From: Nostoc sp. CCCryo 231-06
GTDB lineage: Bacteria > Cyanobacteriota > Cyanobacteriia > Cyanobacteriales > Nostocaceae
Direction of reading: 5' to 3'
Length of the DNA: 32,633 nucleotides
Assembly (NCBI GenBank): GCA_023522315.1
Contig: JAHCSU010000234.1
Span: forward strand, 1-32,633
Shown here: piece by piece, positions 1 to 7,557 of the stretch
Layout: each line of letters starts with the position of its first letter
Position numbering within the stretch: position 1 is the stretch's first letter
Position numbers and translations under genes: made by a program
Notes under the pieces: generated by a model
The model's input: the letters and a program-made list of their open reading frames with translations, nothing else
Database searches by the model: none
What the model was told of the DNA's origin: nothing

Positions 1-973
1 AATTAGAGCAAAGCTTGGAACTGGGAAACCATCTATCAATCTCAATCAACTTTCCGCCTTTGCGCTCTAGCTTGTAGGCTAAGAAGTTAGTGAATGTTCC
101 CCACCCAACATCAGATATTGCTTTTGCCAATTTATGATTGCGTACCATGCCGAGGACATGAAGATTCTCTACTATGACAGCTTGGCTATCGCTGACTAAC
201 TTGTGACTAAGTTTATGTAGAAAATCTTGCCGCGAATTACTAACTCGCTCGTATACTTTGGCAACAACTTTTCTGTACCTATTTCTTGAATTACTCCTTT
301 TTTGTTTACGTGCTAATTTTTTTTGTTTGCGCTTGAGGTTCTTCTCGTGTTTGGCAAGGTGCTTAGGATTATCATATTTAGAGATTTTCTCGCCATCGGT
401 GACAACAGCAAAGTGTTTCACTCCTAAATCAATACCGTAAATCTTTCCTTCTGTTACGGTAGGGTGTTCCCCTTCTACCTCAGCCAAGATAGATACAAGA
501 TATTTGCCTGAAGGCGTTTTACTCACGGTAACAGTTTTGATTTTTCCAACAAGAGGTCTATGTATTTTGGCTTTGACTATCCCTATATTGCCAGGGAGTT
601 TGACATCACCATTTACAACCTTGACGTTTTGAGGATACTGGATAGACTGTTTTCCATGCTTAGATTTGAACTTAGGGAAACCAGCACGTTTCTCAAAAAA
701 GTTTTTGTATGCGGTGGTTAGATTAAGTGTCGTAGCTTGTAAAACTTGGCTATAACAATCAGCTAACCATGCAGTATTTTCTGCTTTTTTGAGGTCTGGT
801 AGAAGTGCGTTGAGTGCTGCTCGTCCTATTCCTTTACCCGTTTCTTTGTACACCTCAATAGACTTATTTAGCGCATAATTCCACCACCACCGGGCAGAGC
901 CAAAGGTTTGCGCCAATAGCATTTGTTGTTCTTCAGATGGGTATAAACGGACTTGGACAACTTTATGTAGCAC
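1..973 (-). CDS. tnpB: TnpB-type RNA-guided nuclease / IS200-IS605 OrfB (partial at left edge)
   Basis: The minus strand reads open from a GTG at 973 to the window edge, 324 codons without a stop. An AGGAGGT ribosome-binding site (981-987) sits about 7 bases upstream of the GTG, which fixes the start. The protein opens with a short helix-turn-helix-like region, followed by the basic, Lys/Arg-rich middle usual in OrfB (about residues 205-235). Two RuvC-like acidic residues are visible: D182 in GIDLGVKHF and E269 in IVENLHV. The zinc-ribbon starts at C322 (SSKLCSN) and is cut by the window edge, so the third acidic residue is not seen. No TnpA (Y1 transposase) lies on the 5' side, since recR follows there; tnpA on the far side cannot be excluded. 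TnpB proteins are known as guide-RNA-directed DNA nucleases, with the guide RNA normally overlapping the 3' end of tnpB, outside this window. Family call is firm; activity is unknown. Confidence 0.93.
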   Translation of the reverse strand, partial: MLHKVVQVRLYPSEEQQMLLAQTFGSARWWWNYALNKSIEVYKETGKGIGRAALNALLPDLKKAENTAWLADCYSQVLQATTLNLTTAYKNFFEKRAGFPKFKSKHGKQSIQYPQNVKVVNGDVKLPGNIGIVKAKIHRPLVGKIKTVTVSKTPSGKYLVSILAEVEGEHPTVTEGKIYGIDLGVKHFAVVTDGEKISKYDNPKHLAKHEKNLKRKQKKLARKQKRSNSRNRYRKVVAKVYERVSNSRQDFLHKLSHKLVSDSQAVIVENLHVLGMVRNHKLAKAISDVGWGTFTNFLAYKLERKGGKLIEIDRWFPSSKLCSN

Positions 974-980
974 TCAAATC

Positions 981-987
981 ACCTCCT
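981..987 (-). promoter_or_regulatory. Strong ribosome-binding site of tnpB
   Basis: The minus strand reads AGGAGGT seven bases before the GTG at 973. It is one of the best Shine-Dalgarno matches in the window and decides the non-ATG start of tnpB. Confidence 0.75.
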
Positions 988-1222
988 TGATATACTTATC
1001 TTAACACAATATACAATTACTGGTAAGAACATTACACATAATATTGGAAAAACCTCAAATGTTCTCTGCCCTTACTCGGCTGTGCCTCGTATTGATTGAG
1101 AACGATTTCGGTTTTTCCCGCCTTATATCCCGCCACTGATTCGGAGTACCAAATTCAGTGGGGGACTTACGGCGTAATAGTTAAAAAGGGAGTGGGGAGT
1201 GGGGGAATAATTTTTAATAAGC

Positions 1223-1819
1223 CTAATCTAACTCCCTGCGTCCTTCCAATGCCCTTGCCAGAGTCACTTCGTCGGCGTACTCCAAATCACCACCTACAGG
1301 CAAACCAAAGGCAATCCGCGTCACCTTGGTAAATGGTTTCAGTAGCTGACCGATATACAGTGTTGTTGTCTCCCCTTCTACACTTGGACTAATTGCGAGA
1401 ATTACTTCTTGAGGTTTTTGCTGACTCACCCGGCGCTGCAAAGCCAGTATAGTCAACTGTTCTGGGCCAATTCCATCAATTGGCGAAATTACCCCACCCA
1501 AAACGTGATATTTCCCTTTGTATTCGCGGGTTTTTTCCAGCGCAATCACATCGCGGGGATCTGCTACGACACAGATAGTATTGTTGTCACGGTTGGCATT
1601 TCGACAGATTTCACAAACAGGTTCAGCAGATAGGTGAAAGCAAACAGAACACAAACCTATCTGTTTTTTTGCCTCAACTAAAGCTTGTGCTAAAGCTTCT
1701 ACTTCTGCTTCTGGTCGCTTCAAAATATGCAAAGCCAGTCGTTGGGCAGATTTGGGGCCAACCCCTGGCAAGCGTTGCAATTGCTCAATTAACCGTGCTA
1801 AAGGGCGTGCGTAAACCGT
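1223..1819 (-). CDS. recR: Recombination mediator RecR (start codon uncertain)
   Basis: RecR works with RecO/RecF in RecA loading and recombinational repair. The sequence shows the N-terminal helix-hairpin-helix ([11 protein letters not shown]), a four-cysteine zinc finger (CSVC...CEIC) and the Toprim domain ([18 protein letters not shown]...GGVISP), ending [10 protein letters not shown]. The conserved family N-terminus [14 protein letters not shown] is present in frame upstream of the first conventional start candidate (TTG, 1778-1780), so the TTG would give a truncated protein. An in-frame stop lies at 1841-1843, and between it and the TTG there is no ATG, GTG or TTG. The end given here is an ACG at 1817-1819, chosen because GGAG (1828-1831) lies 8 bases upstream. 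An AAG two codons further up (1823-1825) sits where I recall the Met of related proteins. The product is certain; start and expression level are not. Confidence 0.93.
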   Translation of the reverse strand, partial: TVYARPLARLIEQLQRLPGVGPKSAQRLALHILKRPEAEVEALAQALVEAKKQIGLCSVCFHLSAEPVCEICRNANRDNNTICVVADPRDVIALEKTREYKGKYHVLGGVISPIDGIGPEQLTILALQRRVSQQKPQEVILAISPSVEGETTTLYIGQLLKPFTKVTRIAFGLPVGGDLEYADEVTLARALEGRRELD

Positions 1820-2064
1820 TGTCTTGTCTCCAGAATGTTTTTACCTTAACTATGATGACACTTTTAACATAATATATGAAGGTAAATAGAGATAGCCTAA
1901 TGCGGCTTACCTAGTAGTTTAGGCACAAATCATAACAACAGAAAAACGCCTCCTTTTGGAAAGCGCTATTTCTGTTTACAAGAAGACCAAAACTCTTGCA
2001 ATCTTTAGCTAAACTTCAGAATTAACCGTTGATAGCAGGAGCGCTTAGAGGCATAGAAACAACA

Positions 2065-2421
<357 letters not shown>

Positions 2422-2605
2422 CTACCTACTCATCTGTGAAATATTTTAAATTTTTACTGTAGTGCTTAGATCATCTACACACAAAATACTCCTTCGTGTG
2501 GTGTCGATTCACAAGGAAGACGTAAAAAAAGCACCATAGTAGTATATTTTTAATAAATAGCCTTGGCATCCGACAACATCTGCCGATTTTTTTATCTGAG
2601 TATCC

Positions 2606-2664
2606 TTAAAAGGCGATCGCATGAAACAAAAGTATGAATATTCGGGGTGCGATCGCCTACTTTA
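2606..2664. repeat. HIP1-containing inverted repeat
   Basis: AGGCGATCGCA (2611-2621) and TGCGATCGCCT (2648-2658) form a perfect 11-bp stem around a loop of 26 bases, with AT-rich flanks extending it. A direct copy of GCGATCGCATGAAACAA occurs at 2613-2629 and again at 2683-2699. It lies between the start of the HIT gene and a PAS remnant, with no obvious T-run. Role unknown. Confidence 0.5.
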
Positions 2665-2667
2665 ACC

Positions 2668-2919
2668 CTATGATTTAGAAGTGCGATCGCATGAAACAAT
2701 TTCCCGTTGTAGTTCCAGGGTACGTTCAGCAACCTGTTGCTCTAAAATCGAATTATAATCAGTTAGGATTTTCTCAGCTTTTTTGCGTTCAGTAATATCA
2801 ATACAAACGGTGAGCGCATATATTACTTTCCCTGATTCATCAAAAATTGGAGTGCTTAAAACTTCTACAGGGATAGTTTTATTTGGGTGGCGGAACTCAA
2901 GATTATTAGTAGTATAAGT
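2668..2919 (-). pseudogene. Remnant of a PAS-domain sensor protein
   Basis: The minus strand is open for 84 codons between an in-frame stop at 2920-2922 and a TAG at 2668-2670, with no good start. It reads as the end of a PAS domain (FRHPNKTIPVEVLSTPIFDESGKV...) followed by the classic PAC exit DITERKKAEKIL and a coiled-coil helix (LEQQVAERTLELQRE). Such PAS-coiled-coil segments normally lead into histidine kinase or GGDEF output domains; here none follows. The upstream sensor part is also missing. I read it as a decayed fragment of a signalling gene. Confidence 0.7.
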
Positions 2920-3078
2920 CTACAAATTATATTTAGTAAATTTACCAGATGCTCTGACTGTTGTACTAGTAAAAATCATTTTTGCATAATATAGTTCTAA
3001 AAAATGCTTGCAAAAAGAGTATCCTGGAAAAATCTCTCTTTAGATAGATGCTTGTTTTATTTTTTAATAAGCAGAAAC

Positions 3079-3189
3079 TATATAACGTTTCTCATTTATG
3101 TGAGGTACACCCGTAGGGGCACGGCACTGCCGTGCCCTTACACTTCGCAATATAATGTTGTACCGCATGTGAATGAGAACCGCTATATA
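3079..3189. mobile_element. MITE copy 1 (111 bp) with TATATA(A/G)CG(T/G)TTCTC ends
   Basis: The left end TATATAACGTTTCTCATTT (3079-3097) matches the reverse complement of the right end at 3171-3189 at 16 of 19 positions or better. Similarity continues inward to a shared GGTACA about 30 bases in. The centre is a near-perfect hairpin, GTAGGGGCACGGC...GCCGTGCCCTTAC (3113-3141). A second copy of equal length lies at 18582-18692. It encodes no transposase, so it must be mobilised in trans. A short open frame runs through both copies, but it is a by-product of the repeat. Confidence 0.8.
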
Positions 3190-3206
3190 ACTACAATAAA
3201 ATCAAA

Positions 3207-3214
3207 ACAATTTC
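3207..3214. repeat. Left target-site duplication of the ISL3 element
   Basis: ACAATTTC directly precedes the left inverted repeat and recurs exactly at 4651-4658 after the right one. Eight base pairs is the duplication length expected for ISL3 elements. Confidence 0.9.
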
Positions 3215-4650
3215 GGTTCTTCAGTACTTGCTATGCTAAACTAAAAAATATAATGCCAATTTAATAAGCATCTAGCTCGGAAATTTTCAAAGTTTCTAAA
3301 TCCATATCCAGAACGTTTAATCAGTTTAAGCTTGTTATTAATTCCTTCAACCATCCCACTATTTGTCCCATTATCAAAGTAAGCAATAATTTCATCAAAC
3401 CAACGAATAATAGTATTATTGCTATTGGGAAAATATTTTTTAGCTCTCGATAACCACATACCTAGTTTAAACACTCCCGTATACCAATCATTTGTCTTAT
3501 TAAAATTTTTTCCAATCTTTTCTTTTAGTTCATGCATTACTTTTAAAACAGGAGATACATTTTTAACTTGGATAAGTTTATGTACTTGCTCTTCATTTAA
3601 GTTGTCTTCATTCTTAAGCAGGGGATATTTACTATTTTTCAATCCTAATAATATTTCTTCGTATTCAGCTTTTTGTGCTGCTATTTTTGCTTTTTTAATT
3701 AAATCTTCTATATTTCGTTTTTCTCTTTTTCTTTGTGTATCTAATTCCTTATTTATCTGTGTCATTAGATGAAATCTATCTGCTACTACTTGAGCATTCG
3801 GCATTAATTCTGTTACTAATGTTTTATACCCACGCCACAAATCTATACTTACTTCTTCTATTTGCTCTAAAAGCTCATATCCCCATTCTACAAGGGTTTG
3901 CTTGATTAATTCTTGGGTGCGATCGCTTAAAATCGCAATCAGTTTAGATGTATCTAAATCTACTAACACCGCACACTAATTACCCTTTCCTTTAATCAGA
4001 GCTATCTCATCTAGTCCAAGTCTTTTTAAATTCAAAGGTTTTAAATTGGGTAATTCCTCAGATGCATCTTTTAACATCCGTTCTATCTCTTCTGTTGTAA
4101 CTATCCCTTTTGATGCTACGCTGCGTATGTCATTCTCTAAAACTTCTTGTATGCTTTTGTGTGCAAGCCGTTTTGTATAACTTCTTTTCTTTCTCACAAA
4201 ATCGAGATATTCACTAAATGGTTTTTTACATTTTCTACATTTGAATTGTCGCCTATTTATTTCTAAAAATACTAGTTTTTCTCCAAAGGGCAAGTCTTTA
4301 ATAATATGTCGATGATTTTGATGTAATTTATGGCTTTTTGTACCACAATTGGGGCAAGTAGCATCTAATTTTTTAGATTCGGTTTGTAAAATTATTCCAA
4401 TCCCCGCATCAAGACGATGTGATATTACTTTTATGTCCTCTAAATCAAGAAGCTCTGTGAGGATTTTTATATCATTTTTATGAATCATGACTGTAAATGC
4501 ATCAACAAATAATCTGATTGTATTTACAGCTAACAACAAATATTTATTATATGTCAATTATCGCAGTGCTTTTAGTAATTCTTTAATACAATTTTTAATA
4601 TTCTTTTACGGTCATAGCTAATAATTTGGCATAGTAAGTACTGAAGAGCC
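3215..4650 (-). mobile_element. Complete ISL3-family insertion sequence (1,436 bp)
   Basis: The ends are GGTTCTTCAGTACTTGCTAT (from 3215) and, on the other strand, GGCTCTTCAGTACTTACTAT (from 4650). The 26-bp inverted repeats differ at three positions. GGCTCTT-type tips are typical of ISL3. The perfect duplication ACAATTTC on both sides (3207-3214, 4651-4658) shows that the element inserted as a unit and has not been eroded since. It contains one transposase on the minus strand, broken by a single amber codon. It landed about 290 bp past the PAS remnant and next to MITE copy 1. Confidence 0.92.
3241..4488 (-). pseudogene. ISL3-family transposase split by an in-frame amber codon
   Basis: From ATG 4488 the frame reads ILTELLDLEDIKVISHRLD, a CPNC...CRKC zinc-binding N-terminus and the helix-turn-helix region, reaching GLDEIALIKGKGN, then TAG at 3976-3978. 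The same frame resumes without any shift (CAVLVDLDTSKLIAILSDRT...) and runs to a stop at 3241. All catalytic acidic residues of the ISL3 DDE domain appear to be kept: D of GLDE, D of VVADRFH and E of GMVEGINNKLKLIKRSGYGFRN. A longer open frame starts at a TTG at 4557, but the ATG fits the family better. At the TAG position relatives have an aromatic residue, so a one-base change from a Tyr codon is the simplest explanation. The product is probably inactive unless the amber is read through. Confidence 0.88.
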
Positions 4651-4658
4651 ACAATTTC
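4651..4658. repeat. Right target-site duplication of the ISL3 element
   Basis: ACAATTTC, identical to 3207-3214, follows the right inverted repeat directly. Confidence 0.9.
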
Positions 4659-4724
4659 CGCACTCATCTACGACCAAAAGCGATAATTTTTTAAAGAAAT
4701 TGTAATTTTCCGTATCTCCTCAGA

Positions 4725-4737
4725 TCGACTTTATCCA
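4725..4737 (+). repeat. Dispersed motif TCGACTTTATCCA, copy 1
   Basis: The 13-mer recurs inverted at 5001-5013 and direct at 26250-26262. Around copies 1 and 3 the match extends loosely to about 35 bp, including a preceding TGTAATTT. Copies 1 and 2 face each other and enclose the MITE at 4811-4902, as the ends of a larger element might. Function unknown. Confidence 0.45.
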
Positions 4738-4810
4738 AAATTAAGAACTCAATTCTTTTGTCCGGCAAAAACCCTGGCTTTTTAGCAAATACTTTTTCCA
4801 CTTTACAGAT

Positions 4811-4902
4811 TAGACATCTCCAGAAATTAATTATGCGTTACCTGAAACCCTTGTAGAAACGTTGCATTGCAACATCTCTACATTATTTTTCGGAGATGTC
4901 TA
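4811..4902. mobile_element. MITE with GACATCTCC inverted repeats and TA target duplication
   Basis: The element reads TA-GACATCTCC ... GGAGATGTC-TA: perfect 9-bp terminal inverted repeats bounded by the dinucleotide TA on each side. TA duplication is the signature of IS630/Tc1-mariner transposition, so it is probably a non-autonomous IS630-derived MITE. The centre is an imperfect hairpin, GTAGAAACGTTGCA and TGCAACATCTCTAC (4853-4881). Confidence 0.8.
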
Positions 4903-4999
4903 TTATCGATGAAGTTCAAAAAGTCAAACTACTATCCCACAGAGCTTTCAGCTTAGGCGTTCGTGCAAAGACTCCGCAGGAGTATCGCGTTGCGAAAAA

Positions 5000-5219
5000 A
5001 TGGATAAAGTCGAGCTTAGGGTAGATTTGTTAATTGCGATACTGCCTTATTTAGCAGCGCCTTTTTTTAGAACTGATGCATGAAGGTGCAAAAGCTTTAA
5101 CCCCAAAATATACGGTTACAGCATTGCTTCTTTCCATACCAGAAGCTGCAATTGATCTTGATAGACCAGACTACTACGAACAGCTACTATATATTTTGCA
5201 AATCGGACAGGATGCTTAA
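5000..5219 (+). pseudogene. Small conserved-looking gene with a homopolymer frameshift
   Basis: ATG 5000 opens a frame reading MDKVELRVDLLIAILPYLAAPFF and ending at TGA 5082-5084. An overlapping frame from ATG 5076 reads MHEGAKALTPKYTVTALLLS...YYEQLLYILQIGQDA and stops at 5217-5219. The two join smoothly (...AAPFLELMHEGAKAL...) if one T is removed from the run of seven at 5062-5068, giving a protein of about 72 residues. I do not recognise the family. It may be a small gene broken by slippage, or an intact gene if the T-run is a sequencing error. The dispersed 13-mer TGGATAAAGTCGA overlaps its start codon, so the true 5' end could also have been altered. Confidence 0.5.
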
Positions 5220-5314
5220 CATACAATAATAGTGCTATACCTTTGTAGTTGAAAATTTTAATAAACCACAAAGGCTTAAAAATCACAAAGCCGATTGCAA
5301 CACAACCGTATTTG

Positions 5315-5821
5315 ATGGCTAAATCAATTGTTTCAACAAAACGGCTCGGTAGCCAGTTTATAGACTGGTTGCTTGAAGAAGACCGAGGAGAAAAGGAAGG
5401 GCCTTATCGCAAGGAAGAACCACATCGCCAGCATTCTTGGTGGCAGGTGATGTGCTTAACTGGTGTAGATTATTTCTCAACCCTTGGCTATCAACCTGGG
5501 ATTGCAGCACTCGCGGCTGGCGCTCTTTCTCCTGTAGCTACCCTGATTCTGGTTTTGCTGACGCTTTTTGGAGCATTGCCAATCTATCGGCGCATTGCTG
5601 CCGAAAGCCCTCATGGTGAAGGGTCGATCGCAATGTTAGAGCGTTTGCTTCCTTGGTGGCAAGGCAAATTACTTGTGCTATGCTTACTCGGCTTTGTGGC
5701 AACTGACTTTATTACAGCAGTTCCCGCTATTGTGAGGTACGTTCTTAATCCTGAAAGGTTACAGAAGATTGCGGTGACGCGAGAAACTGTACTTCATAAC
5801 AGCAGGAAGCGCTGTATTTAA
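5315..5821 (+). pseudogene. N-terminal stub of an APC-family amino acid transporter
   Basis: From ATG 5315 the first 130 or so residues match cyanobacterial APC-superfamily permeases: a polar lead ([25 protein letters not shown]), then [19 protein letters not shown] and membrane helices ([35 protein letters not shown]). Full-length relatives are several hundred residues with about twelve helices. Here similarity stops at ATDFI (about 5713) and the frame runs into unrelated sequence to a stop at 5819-5821. The break coincides with AGCAGTTCCC...TGAGGTAC (5716-5740), which resembles the ends of the MITEs at 3079 and 18582. A mobile element or a deletion at it probably removed the rest. Not functional as a transporter. 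Confidence 0.8.
5716..5740. repeat. MITE-end-like sequence at the transporter break
   Basis: AGCAGTTCCC matches the right end of MITE copy 2 read inward from 18690. The following TGTGAGGTAC matches the inner left arm of copy 1 (3101-3108 region). Only one end is recognisable here, so this would be a partial element. Confidence 0.45.
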
Positions 5822-5860
5822 CCGAATAATTCTTAATTAATCCTCACAAATTGCATATAT

Positions 5861-5906
5861 ATAAAGAGAAGCCGGAGGCTCACAAGTCAACTCTCCGACT
5901 TCTTTA
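5861..5906. terminator. Candidate terminator hairpin downstream of the lipoprotein gene
   Basis: GAAGCCGGAG (5868-5877) pairs with CTCCGACTTC (5893-5902) with one mismatch, and AT-rich arms extend the stem. It sits 55 bases past the stop of the minus-strand lipoprotein gene and 45 past the transporter stub. No long T-run on either strand, so confidence is moderate. Confidence 0.45.
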
Positions 5907-5960
5907 TACACCAGACTACCTTAACTTCTTAGGCAGTCTATTTATTGAATTTGGAATTTT

Positions 5961-6851
5961 TTAACGGCGTCTGCTGCCGAAACCAGTTGAGCGACGCGGT
6001 GCTGTACTACGCCCACTACCAAAACTACTACCAGAATCGCGTCTGGGTGAAGTGGCTCTGCCAGAGGGTCGTAACGTACTACCACCAAAACCAGAGCCAG
6101 AAGGACGATTATTACCTGTAGTGCTACGCGGTGTATTGCGTATAGTTGAATTACCAGGATATGACCTTCTAATTGTCCCTGTATTGCGGAATGCAGTGCG
6201 ATTTGTCACGGCTGCGGGTGGCGCATTGTAGCGAGTTTGGTAGTTTTGAACTGCTTGGCCATAGCTTCCGCCATATCCACCGAAGCCACTTAATCCTTGT
6301 CCTGATTGATAGACAGGGGGTACATAATACTGCGGTCTAAACAACATACTACCAATTGCCTGACCGGCCAAGCTACCAGCCACAGACCCAGCAAATGGTG
6401 CCCAGAAGTTATTTTCTCGACGGACTACAACCGTTTCTTGTTGTCCTGTTTGGGGATTAGTTTTATTTTCGGTAACGTTGTGGATGTACTCGATTTTAAA
6501 GTCTTCCGTCAGGTATAAAATTGGTTCTCCTTTTTCTACCTTCAGATAGGTTTTCTTGCCCTGTTTGATTTCATCATCAGTTAACCGTGCCATTTGCAAT
6601 TTTTCGGTTGCAAAGGTTGGGGGATTATTGTTAAGTAAAAACAGGCTGTACTCACCACTTGCATCGTCGTAAGTAGCTTGTTGTATTTGATACTGCCCGT
6701 CACTCAGCTTGGTGTTAGTAGAAGTTTGGCTAACGTTCTTAGCTGGAGGGGTAGTGGTATTTTGCTCTCCTCCCCCACAGGCTACAGTTGTCAGGCACAA
6801 ACTCATAGCTAAAAAAACGGCTGTAAATTTACGCACTATGGTCATGATCAT
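5961..6851 (-). CDS. Putative lipoprotein with Gly/Ser/Arg-rich C-terminus
   Basis: The 296-residue product begins with a typical lipoprotein signal (RKFTAVFLAMSLCLTTVACGGG): basic start, hydrophobic core and a cysteine at position 25 followed by glycines. The lipobox is slightly atypical (TVAC). Residues 50-150 form an unrecognised soluble domain. Next comes a short Gly/Ala-rich, possibly membrane-active stretch (FWAPFAGSVAGSLAGQAIGSMLF). The last 110 residues are low-complexity, rich in Gly, Ser, Arg and Pro (SGFGGSTLRPSGR...GFGSRRR). I do not recognise a function; an envelope-associated role is inferred from the signal and basic tail. It lies 70 bases downstream of the DUF1517 gene on the same strand, which suggests an operon. 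ATG 6851 is preferred over ATG 6845 because AGGA lies 10 bases before it. Confidence 0.8.
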   Translation of the reverse strand: MIMTIVRKFTAVFLAMSLCLTTVACGGGEQNTTTPPAKNVSQTSTNTKLSDGQYQIQQATYDDASGEYSLFLLNNNPPTFATEKLQMARLTDDEIKQGKKTYLKVEKGEPILYLTEDFKIEYIHNVTENKTNPQTGQQETVVVRRENNFWAPFAGSVAGSLAGQAIGSMLFRPQYYVPPVYQSGQGLSGFGGYGGSYGQAVQNYQTRYNAPPAAVTNRTAFRNTGTIRRSYPGNSTIRNTPRSTTGNNRPSGSGFGGSTLRPSGRATSPRRDSGSSFGSGRSTAPRRSTGFGSRRR

Positions 6852-6921
6852 TGGATTATTGTCCTATCTCCAAGCTTAACAATTTCTCGATGTGAGTAGT
6901 AAGTAGGGACTACCCAACACA

Positions 6922-7512
6922 TTATAAAGGAATCAATTCTGGGTAAAATTGCAACAGTTGGTCGCTAGTGAGTTCATCGCCTAATTGTGCTGGCGAGAAA
7001 TGTACTTGGATTGCTTTGAATCTATGTTTATAATGCAAATTTATCAATGCTTTCAAGCCTTCCTTAAGTGCCTGAATGTTAGAAAGATCAGTTTCCAACT
7101 CTGGCACTTCTCCTTCATAAGCTGCTGTTATCATCACAATAACATTCTGGGTTACAGGTATAGATAAAGGTTCATTCGATCTATCAGAACTGTAACTTGG
7201 TTCACTGAGATATCTTTGGGCAGAGTCAGTAAATAATTCATTCACGTAATCTCCTGCCTCGCCTTCATCAAAAAATACGTCACCTTCGTTAGCAGCAGAA
7301 AGCCAATATTCATCGTATTGCAACAGGGTTTGGCTAATTTCTACCAATCCTTCTCCTAAAACTTCTAAATCGCCATCGACATCGATCGCATCTCGTCCAG
7401 CACTATTTAATACTCCCAAAATTGGTGCTACCTCGCCTCCCCCTAAGTGCAGAAATAGGCGCAAGACTACATAACGAGTTCGACCGATCATTTTATTAAA
7501 GGTATCGCGCAT
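6922..7512 (-). CDS. DUF1517-like protein
   Basis: The 196-residue product ends with a pattern typical of DUF1517 proteins of cyanobacteria and plastids: TDLSNIQALKEGLKALINL, then a strand that here reads FKAIQVHFSPAQ, then LGDELTSDQLLQFYPELIPL. The N-terminus (RDTFNKMIGRTRYVVLRLFLHLGGGEVAPILGVLN) is amphipathic, with no clear signal peptide. The start at ATG 7512 is fixed by GGAGG five bases upstream; a TTG four codons earlier also keeps the frame but overlaps that site. Biochemical function of the family is unknown to me. It is probably cotranscribed with the downstream lipoprotein gene. Confidence 0.75.
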   Translation of the reverse strand: MRDTFNKMIGRTRYVVLRLFLHLGGGEVAPILGVLNSAGRDAIDVDGDLEVLGEGLVEISQTLLQYDEYWLSAANEGDVFFDEGEAGDYVNELFTDSAQRYLSEPSYSSDRSNEPLSIPVTQNVIVMITAAYEGEVPELETDLSNIQALKEGLKALINLHYKHRFKAIQVHFSPAQLGDELTSDQLLQFYPELIPL

Positions 7513-7557
7513 TCTTTCCTCCAAGTTTTATTTTTTCATTAGTCATGAGTTTAATAA

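Noticed and set aside
2606-2700. CRISPR-like array from repeated GCGATCGCATGAAACAA
   Set aside because: Only two direct copies, and the shared core is the ubiquitous HIP1 octamer; no spacer regularity.
3004-3264. 86-codon plus-strand frame
   Set aside because: Composed mostly of MITE copy 1; the same peptide appears in copy 2, so it reflects the repeat and not a gene.
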